From a bacterium (GTDB taxonomy: Bacteria; Oederibacteriota; JAAXVQ01; JAUVAV01), in assembly GCA_021108215.1 (NCBI GenBank), contig JAIORK010000018.1:62001-126000 (forward strand): DNA of 64,000 nucleotides, in the 5' to 3' direction. Numbering within the stretch: position 1 is the first letter of the stretch; the number at the start of each line of letters is the position of its first letter. The notes below the pieces were generated by a model. It had not been told where the DNA came from. It worked only from the letters and a program-made list of their open reading frames with translations, and ran no database searches. Position numbers and translations under genes: made by a program. Positions 9,283 to 21,247 of the stretch are shown piece by piece.

Positions 9283-10869
9283 ATGGACAGAAAATTTGTT
9301 ATATTTATTGTGATTTCGATTGGAATAATTGCGTTTTCTAACTATTTTATGATGAAAAATACTAAAAACCGTATAAAAAGCGCACAAATTGAATCAACCA
9401 AAGTGGTTAAAACGCCACAGGAAACGCGAAGAGATATTGTTGAAATCGCGCCTAAAGTAGAAAAAAGAGAAGAAAAAAGTATAGAAATACTTAAAAAAGA
9501 GGAATTAAACACAAAATATGTTCAAATAAGCGCTGTTTCAATGGGTGGTAGAATTTCTAACATTAGAATTGAGCGTCAAAAAAATAAAAAAGAGGTATCG
9601 GAACTAATTACCCAGCTTGACGAGCGCAATCATTTTGCAATGCGTGCAAAAGTAAATGGTACAGACCTGGAATTAGATCAAAAGAGTTGGGATATTAGGA
9701 AATCGGGGAGTACTCTGATTTTTTCCATTCAGCCGGCAGAGGGACTGCTTATGGAAAAGCGGCTGCAATGGGATGGTGATGCCTATACCGGCACAATGAT
9801 TTTTTCTATTCAAAACAATACCGGCTATATGATTGATGTTGAGGAGATTGCTCTATTGTGGGGACCTGGCAAGACAATTGGCAAGGGACGCTATAACATA
9901 CGGCAAGCAGTTGCGTTTAACGATGGCAAGATAACACGCATTAAACCTAAGAAAAAAGCGGAAGTTATTCCGGTTGAACTGAAAAATGGATGGATCGGCA
10001 TGAGCGACCAATATTTTTGTGCGCTCTTTTATGGTGATCCAGGTACATTTAAAAACGCAGTGGTTAATCGCCGGGAGGATCAGTCGATTATCATGAGCGT
10101 TTTTTTACCAGAGAAAAAAATAGCACCGCAGGCAAAGACGGAGTATGTCGTCAAAGTCTATTTTGGGCCGCAAAACTATCAAGACATGAAAGCCGTGGGT
10201 TACCAAATTAATAAGATTGTCAATTTTGGTATGTTTACTTTTTTGAGTGTACCGATGTATTATCTGCTGAAATTTTTCTTCAAACTAACCAGTAATTACG
10301 GGTTGGCAATTATTCTATTAACCCTGCTTATCCGTATTATTCTGTGGTGGCCTACTCAGAAAAGCTATACCTCCATGAAAAAAATGCAGACATCAATGAA
10401 TTCAATGCAACCTCGCGTAAAGACCTTAAAGGAAATTTATCGCGATAATCCTTCAAAGCTGAACGAAGAAACAATGAAACTGTATAAGGAGTACAAAATT
10501 AATCCAATGGGCGGATGTCTGCCAATGCTGCTGCAGATGCCGGTCTTTTTTGCATTGTTTGCTACATTGTCATCTGCCGTGGAATTGAAAGGTGCTGAAT
10601 TTTTCTGGGTATGGACCGATCTTTCGGCAAAGGATCCGGTTTATATTCTTCCAATTCTGATGGGTCTTTCAATGTTTATACAGCAAAAAATATCAACACC
10701 GCCGGCGGCAACGCCTGAATCCGCCGCGCAACAAAAAATGATGCTTTATATGATGCCGGCCATGCTGACATTTTTCTCATTTATTTGGCCGTCCGGATTG
10801 CTGTTGTACTGGGTTATTTCAAATATCCTGTCAATTGGGCAGCAAGCATTTATTAATCGCAAGACGTAA
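9283..10869 (+). CDS. yidC: Membrane protein insertase YidC (long, Gram-negative type)
   Basis: A 528-residue Oxa1/YidC insertase. An N-terminal membrane segment (about 6-24) is followed by a periplasmic P1-type domain (about 60-310), then the conserved core from about 330 with the LTLLIRIILWWPTQKSYTSM segment (the Arg inside the groove), a basic cytoplasmic hairpin, NPMGGCLPMLLQMPVFFALF, and further helices to the end. The large periplasmic domain is typical of two-membrane bacteria. I use the ATG at 9283, because GGAG lies 6 nt ahead of it; a TTG at 9271 is inside that site. khpB follows after a repeat-bearing gap. Confidence 0.95.
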   Translation: MDRKFVIFIVISIGIIAFSNYFMMKNTKNRIKSAQIESTKVVKTPQETRRDIVEIAPKVEKREEKSIEILKKEELNTKYVQISAVSMGGRISNIRIERQKNKKEVSELITQLDERNHFAMRAKVNGTDLELDQKSWDIRKSGSTLIFSIQPAEGLLMEKRLQWDGDAYTGTMIFSIQNNTGYMIDVEEIALLWGPGKTIGKGRYNIRQAVAFNDGKITRIKPKKKAEVIPVELKNGWIGMSDQYFCALFYGDPGTFKNAVVNRREDQSIIMSVFLPEKKIAPQAKTEYVVKVYFGPQNYQDMKAVGYQINKIVNFGMFTFLSVPMYYLLKFFFKLTSNYGLAIILLTLLIRIILWWPTQKSYTSMKKMQTSMNSMQPRVKTLKEIYRDNPSKLNEETMKLYKEYKINPMGGCLPMLLQMPVFFALFATLSSAVELKGAEFFWVWTDLSAKDPVYILPILMGLSMFIQQKISTPPAATPESAAQQKMMLYMMPAMLTFFSFIWPSGLLLYWVISNILSIGQQAFINRKT

Positions 10870-10959
10870 AATTTATTTGAGCTTATCAGGACAAAAATAC
10901 CACAGGCTGCGACGTGTCCCGGTGATATATTATTCATCAGGTTGGGGCAGCCTGCCCGG

Positions 10960-11072
10960 AGTACTGCGTCCGGCGGACCGTGTCCAGCGGACTTGCCCAG
11001 CTTGCCCTGCGTATGCGGGGGCGAATGCCGGGTGCCGGGAGCTATATGCCGGGTAAGTCCGTGAATTTTTAT
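10960..11072 (+). repeat. GC-rich dispersed repeat, copy 1 (yidC-khpB gap)
   Basis: The gap of 286 bp between yidC and khpB is noncoding and holds this GC-rich unit. Its 51-bp core (10989-11039) is identical in 50 of 51 positions to the reverse complement of 32587-32637. It shares GCGAATGCCGGGTGCCGGG with 38403-38421 and a closing GTGAATTTTTAT-like end with both. The core can fold into GC-rich hairpins (TGCGTATGCG, GCCGGGTGCCGGG). The function is unknown; it may be a REP-like or mobile-element relic. Confidence 0.75.
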
Positions 11073-11155
11073 TGATCGTGATTGCCATAAGCTGCTAGGA
11101 TTGTTAATGACGCGATAACATGGCTTATGGATTTTTATTGGGGAGGTATTCTATT

Positions 11156-11845
11156 ATGGCGGAAAGTATTCAGGAAGCAAAAACAGTTGATGCTGCTATT
11201 GAGGCGGCAATTAAGGAGTTGGGTTGCTCGAAAGAGAGTGCACAGATCGAAATTATCCAGGAACCGACAAAAGGGATTTTTGGATTGGCTAAAATGGCGA
11301 AGGTGCGTGTTATTTATAATGATACCACTGAAAAAAGAGACAGCGACTTTCCTGAGGTAGACCAGGAAACATTGCGCGAGGCTACCTCTCAGAGCCAGGA
11401 TATTTTAAAAAAGGTCCTAACCCTCATGGGAATTTCGAATGCAAAAATAAAGGCCAGTGAAGTTGAAAATTCAGTCTATTTAGACATCCATTGTGACGCT
11501 GAGGGCCTGCTCATCGGCCGGCATGGCCAAACACTCTCTTCTTTGCAATATTTGATCAATCGCATGGTACACAATCACGCGACCCATCGAGCCCGCGTGG
11601 TTGTTGATGTTGGTGGGTACAGAATTCGGCATAAAGTAATTCTTGAGAAGATGGCAAAGCGAATTGGCCAGAAGGTTGCCGAGACAAAAGAGGAAGAGGA
11701 ACTTCAGGCGATGAGTCCCTATGACCGGCGCATTATCCATCTCTACATGAAAGAAAATCCAGAGGTAGTTACATACAGTACAGGTGAGGGTAATTATCGG
11801 CGCGTGGTGATTGCCCCAAGGAAAAATGAAGCAGCGAGTGAATAG
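11156..11845 (+). CDS. khpB: RNA-binding protein KhpB (Jag/EloR)
   Basis: A 229-residue protein with an N-terminal Jag_N domain (about 1-55, including KGIFGLAKMAKVRV), a KH domain in the middle with the GLLIGRHGQTLSSLQYLINR signature (the GxxG loop is GRHG), and a C-terminal R3H domain (MSPYDRRIIHLYM...VVIAPRK). This RNA-binding protein is usually encoded after yidC, as here, and is linked in other bacteria to cell elongation control. The start at 11156 has GGGAGG upstream; an earlier in-frame start at 11120 has no good site. Confidence 0.93.
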   Translation: MAESIQEAKTVDAAIEAAIKELGCSKESAQIEIIQEPTKGIFGLAKMAKVRVIYNDTTEKRDSDFPEVDQETLREATSQSQDILKKVLTLMGISNAKIKASEVENSVYLDIHCDAEGLLIGRHGQTLSSLQYLINRMVHNHATHRARVVVDVGGYRIRHKVILEKMAKRIGQKVAETKEEEELQAMSPYDRRIIHLYMKENPEVVTYSTGEGNYRRVVIAPRKNEAASE

Positions 11846-11868
11846 CAAGTCACATAAAGAGAAAAATA

Positions 11869-13242
11869 ATGGTTGATGGGCAGGACACAATTGCAGCGAT
11901 TAGCTCTCCGCCCGGGAGAGGTGGGATCGGAATTATACGGATATCAGGTCCGGACGCCCTTACCATTGCAAGCCGGATCGTTTTTTCAAAAAAAGATATT
12001 CTTCAGATGGCATCCAGTCATACGCGAAGGTTTTTTCATGCAGTTCTCAAAAATTTAAATAAAGAAAAAATTGATGAAGTTTTAGTTGCATATCTACCGA
12101 AAAGCAAGTCTTATACTGGCGAATGTACCGTTGAATTGAATTGCCATGGTGGTAAGGCGATTATGGCATATGCGCTTGAAACAGTTATTCAGGCAGGTGC
12201 CAGAATGGCGGAGCCAGGCGAATTTACCAGAAGGGCCATGGAAAGCGGGCGCATAAACCTTATACAGGCAGAAGCGGTTAATGAAATTATCCATGCCAGG
12301 ACCAAGAAGGCGGTCCATGCGTCCTGGCAGCAAATGGATGGCGCTTTGACAGATAAATGCAATGATTTGAAGTTAAAAATTACAGGTATTATATCGGAAA
12401 TGCAGGCTGTAATTGATTTTGAGGTTGATTCAAAAGGGAAAGATTGGGAAAATAGAATCACACAGGTCATTAATATTATTATGGAAATGCTTAGCAGTGC
12501 GGAAAAAGGACGCTATCTTACACATGGTTGCTGGGTGGTATTGACCGGACCGCCAAATGCCGGTAAGTCAAGTTTATTTAACAGCATACTTAATATTGAA
12601 AGGGCCTTGGTTACTAATATTCCCGGAACAACGCGGGATCATATTTCAGAAGTAATAGAGATTGAAGGTATTGAGGTCCGCCTGTCGGATACTGCAGGAA
12701 TACGCGATGTAGAGGATGTAATTGAGAAAATAGCGGTAGAAAGGAGCAAAACGCAGCTTAAGGCAGCGGATATTGTTGTCTATGTCCTTGACCAGAACAC
12801 GATATTGGATAGTGTACAGGAGGAGATGGCGTCACAGATACTCAATACCGGCGGCTTTGTACTGCTCAATAAGTGTGACTTAGAGCGACACCCAACAGTG
12901 GATGGATTCTACCTACAGAACAAGGGAAAAAATGTCATCCCAGTATCCATGATTTCAAAGCAGGGTCTTGATGAGTTTCTTAACAGAATGGCAGAAGTTA
13001 TTAATGATAAGGCATTTGGTCAGGGAAACCCTATCATTACCAGCTTGAGACAATCAAAATTGCTTAAGTCTGCCGGTATTAGCCTAGAACATGCGAGATT
13101 AAGTATTTTGAAGGATAAAGCATATGATATTTCTATGTTTGAAATACACAGCGCACTAAAAAGCCTGGCTGAAATTATTGGTGAAGTGTCAGATGAGGAT
13201 ATTTTAAATAGTATATTTTCGAAATTCTGTATTGGGAAGTAG
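11869..13242 (+). CDS. mnmE: tRNA modification GTPase MnmE
   Basis: A 457-residue GTPase which with MnmG installs the cmnm5 group on wobble U34 of certain tRNAs. N-terminal folate-binding domain: TIAAISSPPGRGGIGIIRIS and PGEFTRRA. The G domain is inserted in a helical domain, with G1 GPPNAGKSSLFN (about residue 227), G2 TTRD, G3 DTAG and G4 NKCD. The C-terminus is CIGK, the conserved catalytic Cys motif. It follows khpB by 23 bp and precedes rsmG by 53 bp, a gap that holds a parS site. Confidence 0.96.
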   Translation: MVDGQDTIAAISSPPGRGGIGIIRISGPDALTIASRIVFSKKDILQMASSHTRRFFHAVLKNLNKEKIDEVLVAYLPKSKSYTGECTVELNCHGGKAIMAYALETVIQAGARMAEPGEFTRRAMESGRINLIQAEAVNEIIHARTKKAVHASWQQMDGALTDKCNDLKLKITGIISEMQAVIDFEVDSKGKDWENRITQVINIIMEMLSSAEKGRYLTHGCWVVLTGPPNAGKSSLFNSILNIERALVTNIPGTTRDHISEVIEIEGIEVRLSDTAGIRDVEDVIEKIAVERSKTQLKAADIVVYVLDQNTILDSVQEEMASQILNTGGFVLLNKCDLERHPTVDGFYLQNKGKNVIPVSMISKQGLDEFLNRMAEVINDKAFGQGNPIITSLRQSKLLKSAGISLEHARLSILKDKAYDISMFEIHSALKSLAEIIGEVSDEDILNSIFSKFCIGK

Positions 13243-13259
13243 CAGATGAAGGGAAGGTA

Positions 13260-13275
13260 TGTTTCACGTGCAACA
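13260..13275. promoter_or_regulatory. parS centromere-like site 1
   Basis: This 16-mer, TGTTTCACGTGCAACA, fits the widely conserved ParB-binding consensus TGTTNCACGTGNAACA at every position. It lies just after mnmE and before rsmG, the classic place for origin-proximal parS. A second site lies at 14026-14041. Confidence 0.88.
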
Positions 13276-13295
13276 TTTCCCTCAAGGATAATAAA

Positions 13296-14015
13296 ATGAG
13301 AATTGAAAAATTGTTTTTAGAGAGCCTCAATAGTCTTGGAATTGAATTATCAAAGGACAAAGTAAAAAAATTCAATATCTATTACAACCAAATAATATTT
13401 TGGAATGAAAAAATAAATATTACTGCACTGAAGGACAAAGAAGACATCTATATTAAGCACTTTGTTGACTCCCTAAGTATTGTAAAGGCGATAAATTTTT
13501 CAAAGCAGAGTGTTGTAGACATTGGGACGGGTGCTGGATTGCCAGGACTACCACTTAGAATAGTATATCCTGAGTTAAGCGTTACATTCATTGATTCGTC
13601 AAAAAAAAAAATAATGGTATTGAACAGTATTCTGGAGGAGTTAGATATTAAGGATTGCTGCTTGATTGATAATAATGTTGAGAATGTGGGGAGAGACCCA
13701 AAGCATAGAGAAAGGTATGATATTGTCCTTTCAAGAGCTTTGGGAGAGTTCAATTTAGTCTCGGAGCTGGGAATTCCGCTTTTAAAGACATCAGGTATGC
13801 TGGTTCAGTATAAGGGACCAAATGTGGATAAAGAAGTGGAAAACTCTTTAAAAGCACTACATGTTTTAAGCTCAAAAATCAAGAATAGCATTGAGTTTAA
13901 ACTGCCTTTCTCGAATATAAAGCGAGCAATTGTGGTTGTGGAAAAAACACAACAAACCGAGGATAAATATCCCAGAAAAGTTGGGATTCCTAAAAAAAAG
14001 CCACTACAGGGCTAA
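13296..14015 (+). CDS. rsmG: 16S rRNA (guanine527-N7)-methyltransferase RsmG
   Basis: A 239-residue SAM-dependent methyltransferase (also called GidB) that makes m7G527 in 16S rRNA. It has the early NITALKDKEDIYIKHFVDSL segment typical of the family and the SAM-binding motif VDIGTGAGLPGLPLRI at about residue 70, then a basic tail. Its base composition is more AT-rich than that of gyrB or serS. It is framed by two parS sites, 21 bp before the start and 11 bp after the stop. Confidence 0.95.
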   Translation: MRIEKLFLESLNSLGIELSKDKVKKFNIYYNQIIFWNEKINITALKDKEDIYIKHFVDSLSIVKAINFSKQSVVDIGTGAGLPGLPLRIVYPELSVTFIDSSKKKIMVLNSILEELDIKDCCLIDNNVENVGRDPKHRERYDIVLSRALGEFNLVSELGIPLLKTSGMLVQYKGPNVDKEVENSLKALHVLSSKIKNSIEFKLPFSNIKRAIVVVEKTQQTEDKYPRKVGIPKKKPLQG

Positions 14016-14025
14016 TTATTGTTTG

Positions 14026-14041
14026 TGTTGCACGTGAAACA
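14026..14041. promoter_or_regulatory. parS centromere-like site 2
   Basis: TGTTGCACGTGAAACA fits the ParB-binding consensus TGTTNCACGTGNAACA at every position. It lies between rsmG and recF and touches the leader of recF; the recF Shine-Dalgarno (GGGG, 14044-14047) starts 3 bp after the site. ParB bound here could influence recF expression (inference). Confidence 0.88.
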
Positions 14042-14053
14042 CCGGGGATGTAT

Positions 14054-15175
14054 ATGAACATAACTCATTTAATTACAAACAATTTTAGAAACATAGAGAA
14101 TGGATCAGTGTCATTTTCTGATGGTATCAATGTGCTGTATGGGAGCAATGCCCAGGGAAAAACCAATATTATCGAGGCAATCTATCTTGTGGGTACCACA
14201 AAATCCTTTAGAAAAGCAGAGGATGAACAGTTTATCCGGTTTTCTGAGGATGTGTCTAAAATAGAAGCGCGGATAAGTAAGCAGGGGATTGAAAAAGATG
14301 TAAAATATCTATTTGACAGGACTAAAAGTAAAAAACTTTTTGTAAATGATAAGCAAGTTTACAAGCATGCGGACTATCTTGGCAGCTTGAATGTTACGCT
14401 ATTCTGTCCTGAAGATTTGATGCTGCTAAAAGGTGATGCTTCCTACCGAAGGCGCTTTATGGATATCCTATTTTGCCAGATCGATAAGTCATATTTGTTT
14501 GATTTAATGAATTATCAAAAAATTTTGAAGCACAGAAATAATGCGCTAAAGGAAATTCGTGACAATCAAGCCAATCCATCAATAAAAGAGCCATGGGATA
14601 TACAAATTGCACAGTATGCAACCAAAATATCGCAAAAAAGAAGTAAAAACATATGTGAAATTAACAAAATAGCAGAGAAAAAGCACTTTTTTCTCAATAA
14701 AAGTGAACAATTAAAGGTTTCATACAGTGATTCAATATGTGGTAGTCATGAGATAAGCCCTGCGGATTACGAAAAAGCCTTTGTAGATAAGCAAAAGAGA
14801 GTACATCACGAAGAGCTACGGAAAGGGTGGACAATGATCGGGCCACATCGCGATGACCTGGAAATAAGTATTAACGGCATAAATACAAGGATTTTTGGGT
14901 CACAGGGGCAGAAAAGGTCGGTTGCGATCAGTATCCGCATGGCAGAAGTAGATTTTATTTATCAAGTCGCCGAGGAGTATCCGGTGCTGCTTTTGGATGA
15001 CATTTTCTCGGAACTGGACGACTATCGAAAAAAAAAATTGATGGACATACTGGATAAAAGGATGCAAATATTTATCACAGGTACAGAGAAAACACAATTC
15101 CTTCCGCTGGAAAGCAGGGCTCGGAGTTTTAATATTTTGAATGGAAAGGCAGTAAACGAGGGACATGCATCATAA
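14054..15175 (+). CDS. recF: DNA replication/repair protein RecF
   Basis: A 373-residue SMC-like ATPase that with RecO and RecR loads RecA at gaps. It has Walker A GSNAQGKTNIIEAI at about 30-45, the ABC-like signature SQGQKRSVAISIRMAE, and Walker B PVLLLDDIFSELD. Of two close ATG codons I favour 14054 because GGGG is 6 nt ahead; the ATG at 14048 directly abuts the GGGG. The stop overlaps the next gene by 11 bp. Separation of recF from dnaN and its placement after rsmG is unusual. Confidence 0.95.
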   Translation: MNITHLITNNFRNIENGSVSFSDGINVLYGSNAQGKTNIIEAIYLVGTTKSFRKAEDEQFIRFSEDVSKIEARISKQGIEKDVKYLFDRTKSKKLFVNDKQVYKHADYLGSLNVTLFCPEDLMLLKGDASYRRRFMDILFCQIDKSYLFDLMNYQKILKHRNNALKEIRDNQANPSIKEPWDIQIAQYATKISQKRSKNICEINKIAEKKHFFLNKSEQLKVSYSDSICGSHEISPADYEKAFVDKQKRVHHEELRKGWTMIGPHRDDLEISINGINTRIFGSQGQKRSVAISIRMAEVDFIYQVAEEYPVLLLDDIFSELDDYRKKKLMDILDKRMQIFITGTEKTQFLPLESRARSFNILNGKAVNEGHAS

Positions 15176-15488
15176 TAAGAAAAGACCCAAAGTTAAGCCG
15201 AAAAAAATAGACGGCCTGGTAGGCGACTTGCTTGCCAAATGGGAGAATCAGTCAAAGAAGCAGGAAATTATTATGGGCGCAATTTGGAAAAAAATTGTTG
15301 GGGACAGGATTGCGAAAAACACCCGGGTTGACCAAATTCGTGGAAAAAGACTCATTGTTTTAACAAAAAGCGCCGCATGGATGAATGAGTTGACTTTTCT
15401 AAAGGAAAAGATTAAAATTGAAGCCAAAAATATATTTTCTACATATAATATAGAAGTAGAGGATATTATTTTCAAAATTGGGCAATAA
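15165..15488 (+). CDS. DUF721/DciA-like protein
   Basis: A 107-residue basic protein of the DUF721 family: an N-terminal Lys-rich tail, then WKKIVGDRIAKNTRVDQIRGKRLIVLTKSAAWMNELTF, a KH-like fold. DciA members are thought to help load the DnaB helicase in bacteria lacking DnaC/DnaI. It overlaps recF by 11 bp, so both are probably translated together; recF-dciA-gyrB order is seen in several phyla. The helicase-loading role is family knowledge, not shown by the sequence. Confidence 0.8.
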   Translation: MHHNKKRPKVKPKKIDGLVGDLLAKWENQSKKQEIIMGAIWKKIVGDRIAKNTRVDQIRGKRLIVLTKSAAWMNELTFLKEKIKIEAKNIFSTYNIEVEDIIFKIGQ

Positions 15489-15516
15489 TCAGTATATTTA
15501 GGAAGCGGTTGATTCC

Positions 15517-18556
<3,040 letters not shown>

Positions 18557-18590
18557 CGTATAATTGCAAGATAATTGTGATGTCGTCGGT

Positions 18591-18690
18591 TTTGACCAGG
18601 CGTACTTTGTTTTTTTGAAGTGCGTTATGTTTGAGCTTCGCGAAGCGGGCGGGTTACGCAACAAGAAAAAACAAAGTACGCCTGGTCAAA
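18591..18690. repeat. 25-bp perfect inverted repeat (hairpin/MITE-like)
   Basis: The left arm 18591-18615 is the exact reverse complement of the right arm 18666-18690 (25 of 25). The 50-bp loop contains the self-complementary GCTTCGCGAAGC. The unit lies alone between gyrB and serS, which are 191 bp apart. A transcript would fold into a long hairpin with T-rich arms, possibly working as a terminator. No clear target-site duplication is seen at the edges. Confidence 0.85.
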
Positions 18691-18747
18691 GCGCACCACA
18701 CAATGAGTTCTTCAGTATTTATTAAATAGCGATAAAGGATAAAGATA

Positions 18748-20034
18748 ATGTTAGACCGAAAATTATTTCGCGAACAACCGGAGATGATACAGCAGATGTT
18801 AAAAGACCGCTGTATGGAATTTGATTTAGACGCTTTATTGGCGCGGGATAAGCAATGGCGGGAAATGACAGCGCAAGTGGAAAAGCACAAGGCCCACCGC
18901 AATGAAGTCAGCGATCAAATTGCGCAAAAGAAAAAAAAGCAAGAAGATGCAACGGCTGATATTACAGCCATGCGCGCGGTTAGCGAGCAAATCAAAACGC
19001 AGACCCAGACGATTACAGATTTGGACGCCCAATTACGCGATGAGTATTTGCGTATTCCCAACATTCCGCATGCCTCGGTACCGCGCGGCGCAGACGAGAA
19101 GGCAAATGTAGAAATTCGAAAATGGGGAGAAACGCCGGCACTCTTTGAAACCGCCAAACCGCACTGGGAGTTGGGTGAGAGCTTGGGCATGCTCGATACC
19201 GCACGTGCTGCAAAAATCACAGGCGCGCGGTTTGTGATTTATCGCAATATTGGCGCACGTTTGGAACGCGCATTGATCCAGTTTATGCTGGACATGCAGA
19301 CGGAGCAGGCGGGATATATAGAGATCATTCCGCCCTTACTGGCAAACCGTGACTCCATGACCGGTGTGGGACAACTCCCGAAATTTGAAAATGATATGTT
19401 CAAGACAGATGAAGAAGATTTTTTTTTAATTCCCACAGCAGAAGTTCCGCTGACCAACCTTCATCGACAGGAAATTCTTGCGGCAGATCAGTTGCCTATC
19501 AAGTATGCTGCATATACACCGTGTTTCCGGCGTGAAGCAGGATCCTATGGAAAAGACACCAAAGGGATTGTACGCCAGCACCAGTTTAATAAGGTGGAGC
19601 TGGTCAAAATCGTACATCCGGAGCAGTCGTATGAAGAGTTGGAAAAATTGGTAGCAGATGCGGAGGCGATTTTACAAAAACTTAATTTGCATTACCGCGT
19701 GGTTGTGCTTTCTACCGGCGACATGTCATTTGCCAGTGCCAAAGGGTATGACCTCGAAGTGTGGCATGGTGGTGTGAAACGCTATTGGGAAGTTTCCTCC
19801 TGCTCAAATTTCGAGGATTTTCAAGCACGGCGGGCAAGTATCCGCTTTAAAGATACGGATGGTAAAACCAAGTTTTGTCATACCTTAAACGGATCGGGTT
19901 TGGCAACCTCACGTTTGTTGCCTGCGATTATGGAAAATTATCAGACACCGGATGGCGGTATCACGATTCCAGAGGTACTGTGTCCGTATATGGGCGGGAA
20001 GAAGCGGATTACGCCGGAAGGAAATTTGGAATAA
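18748..20034 (+). CDS. serS: Seryl-tRNA synthetase
   Basis: A 428-residue class II synthetase that charges tRNA-Ser (and tRNA-Sec where present). The N-terminal coiled-coil arm (about 30-100), which grips the long variable arm of tRNA-Ser, is rich in charged residues. Motif 2 is [14 protein letters not shown], and motif 3 is [17 protein letters not shown] near the end. Length and order are typical. The gene is followed 55 bp later by tRNA-Ser(UGA) and then tRNA-Ser(GCU), so the enzyme sits beside its own substrates. Confidence 0.97.
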   Translation: MLDRKLFREQPEMIQQMLKDRCMEFDLDALLARDKQWREMTAQVEKHKAHRNEVSDQIAQKKKKQEDATADITAMRAVSEQIKTQTQTITDLDAQLRDEYLRIPNIPHASVPRGADEKANVEIRKWGETPALFETAKPHWELGESLGMLDTARAAKITGARFVIYRNIGARLERALIQFMLDMQTEQAGYIEIIPPLLANRDSMTGVGQLPKFENDMFKTDEEDFFLIPTAEVPLTNLHRQEILAADQLPIKYAAYTPCFRREAGSYGKDTKGIVRQHQFNKVELVKIVHPEQSYEELEKLVADAEAILQKLNLHYRVVVLSTGDMSFASAKGYDLEVWHGGVKRYWEVSSCSNFEDFQARRASIRFKDTDGKTKFCHTLNGSGLATSRLLPAIMENYQTPDGGITIPEVLCPYMGGKKRITPEGNLE

Positions 20035-20043
20035 ATATTAGGC

Positions 20044-20072
20044 TTGTTTTTCGGGGTATAAAATTATATTAT
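20044..20072 (+). promoter_or_regulatory. Promoter for the tRNA-Ser(UGA) gene
   Basis: TTGTTT (20044-20049), a 17-bp spacer and TATTAT (20067-20072) lie 17 bp before the mature tRNA 5' end. It would allow tRNA synthesis independent of serS. Confidence 0.55.
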
Positions 20073-20089
20073 GCTTTTCCTGTGTATCT

Positions 20090-20175
20090 GGAGGGCTAGT
20101 ATAACTGGTAATGCAGCAGACTTGAAATCTGCCGTCCTTACGGACTTGGGGGTTCGACTCCCTCGCCCTCCGCCA
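20090..20175 (+). tRNA. tRNA-Ser (anticodon UGA)
   Basis: The acceptor stem GGAGGGC pairs with GCCCTCC. The D stem is GTAT/ATGC. The anticodon arm GCAGA-CTTGAAA-TCTGC gives anticodon TGA, reading UCA and related Ser codons. A long variable arm and a GGTTCGACT T-loop follow. G73 and an encoded CCA end the gene. The 7-bp acceptor stem and the TGA anticodon exclude tRNA-Sec. Confidence 0.93.
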
Positions 20176-20275
20176 TAATTTTTTCGCAAAGCGAAAAAAT
20201 TGGAGCAGCCGAAAGCAGACCAGCGGAACAGTAATAAAGGCGGCGATTTACGGTTCAGCTGATCAATTGTTCATG
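20176..20275 (+). repeat. tRNA-linked 100-bp repeat, copy A
   Basis: It starts directly after the CCA end of tRNA-Ser(UGA). It has two hairpins: ATTTTTTCGC/GCGAAAAAAT and a second around CAGCGGAACAGTA. The same 100-bp unit follows tRNA-Ser(GCU) at 20440-20539 and, with a few changes, tRNA-Ser(GGA) at 28586-28684. The first hairpin could work as a terminator or 3'-processing signal. Confidence 0.85.
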
Positions 20276-20314
20276 GTTTTATATACTGTTATGTAAGTGA
20301 ATTAACATCAGAAA

Positions 20315-20347
20315 GCAGAGCAGCAGAGCTGTTTTGCTGCGCAAAAC
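20315..20347 (+). repeat. 33-bp leader repeat before tRNA-Ser(GCU)
   Basis: These 33 bp, up to the first base of tRNA-Ser(GCU), are identical to 28892-28924 just before tRNA-Ser(CGA). They include the hairpin-forming word GTTTTGCTGCGCAAAAC. This suggests the two tRNA genes were duplicated with their leaders. Confidence 0.85.
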
Positions 20348-20439
<92 letters not shown>

Positions 20440-20539
20440 TAATTTTTTCGCAAAGCGAAAAAATTGGAGCAGCCGAAAGCAGACCAGCGGAACAGTAATA
20501 AAGGCGGCGATCTACTGTTCTGCTGATCAATTGTTCATG
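20440..20539 (+). repeat. tRNA-linked 100-bp repeat, copy B
   Basis: This begins directly after the CCA end of tRNA-Ser(GCU). The first 78 positions or so are identical to copy A (20176-20275). The second hairpin is best preserved here: CAGCGGAACAGTA pairs with TACTGTTCTGCTG. Confidence 0.85.
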
Positions 20540-20546
20540 ATTTAAA

Positions 20547-20575
20547 AAGCTCACCGTAAAGGTGGGCTTTTTCTT
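20547..20575 (+). terminator. Rho-independent terminator after the tRNA-Ser pair
   Basis: The stem AAGCTCACC / GGTGGGCTT with loop GTAAA is followed by TTTCTTT. It would end transcription from the serS/tRNA region. The 189 bp from here to the next gene hold a short piece resembling the dispersed repeat family (TTTATCGTG at about 20575) and a possible -10 TATAAT at 20745-20750. Confidence 0.8.
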
Positions 20576-20764
20576 TATCGTGCCGGCGTGAATGAAAAAA
20601 CGGGGAGACGAGACGTGATTGTTGTGGGTGCGGAAGGTATCTGGCAGAACAGTTGCGACTTTACGCCAACGACAGTATCGTTTGCTTTTCACCGATAATA
20701 ATTTAGGTATACGAAAAAACCAATTTAAATTAAGTGTTTTCCGATATAATGAAATGAGGAAAAA

Positions 20765-21247
20765 ATGAAACGTTTAGGTGTTTTATCAGACACACATATA
20801 CCGGTTCGGTCACCTATCCTGCCGCCCAAATTATTTTCACTTTTCAAGGGCGTGGATTATATACTGCATGCCGGTGACGTAGAAGTCCAGAAAGTACTGG
20901 ATGAACTCGAAGGCATCGCGCCGGTCTTGGCAGTTGCCGGAAATATGGACAGCGCGTTGAACAGCCTGCCACTGAAACGGCAGATGGAGATAGACGGTAT
21001 CCGGATTGGTTTAATCCACGGTTATGGAGGCCCGAGGAATCAGATCCGCGAACGTATTCGGAAACAATTTAATAAACCAGATGTGATTATTTATGGACAT
21101 ACTCATCTGCCTTTTTGGGGCGAAGAAGCCGGTATTTGGTATATGAATCCCGGAAGTCCGACGGATTCACTTTTTGCACCCTATCCCTCTGTGGGTATTT
21201 TGGAAATAGAGTACGGAAAAATAAACGGGGAGATCATTTCGCTGTGA
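20765..21247 (+). CDS. YfcE/MJ0936-type metallophosphoesterase
   Basis: A 160-residue calcineurin-like phosphodiesterase. Metal-binding motifs in order: GVLSDTHIP (DxH) near the start, HAGDVE (GD), VAGNMD (GN), LIHGYG (GH-like) and YGHTHLP (GHTH), all in the expected spacing, then MNPGSP. The length is normal for the family. Such enzymes hydrolyse phosphodiesters in vitro, but the natural substrate is usually unknown. The stop overlaps the following kinase start (GTGA), so the two are co-translated; a possible -10 TATAAT lies 15 bp before the ATG. Confidence 0.9.
   Translation: MKRLGVLSDTHIPVRSPILPPKLFSLFKGVDYILHAGDVEVQKVLDELEGIAPVLAVAGNMDSALNSLPLKRQMEIDGIRIGLIHGYGGPRNQIRERIRKQFNKPDVIIYGHTHLPFWGEEAGIWYMNPGSPTDSLFAPYPSVGILEIEYGKINGEIISL

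Noticed and set aside
20090-20175. tRNA-Sec instead of tRNA-Ser
   Set aside because: The anticodon loop reads CTTGAAA (TGA), not TCA, and the acceptor stem has 7 bp rather than 8.
21115-21243. Longer N-terminus for the second histidine kinase
   Set aside because: This part overlaps the conserved metallophosphoesterase gene in another frame; the GTG at 21244 gives a normal kinase start with 4-bp coupling.
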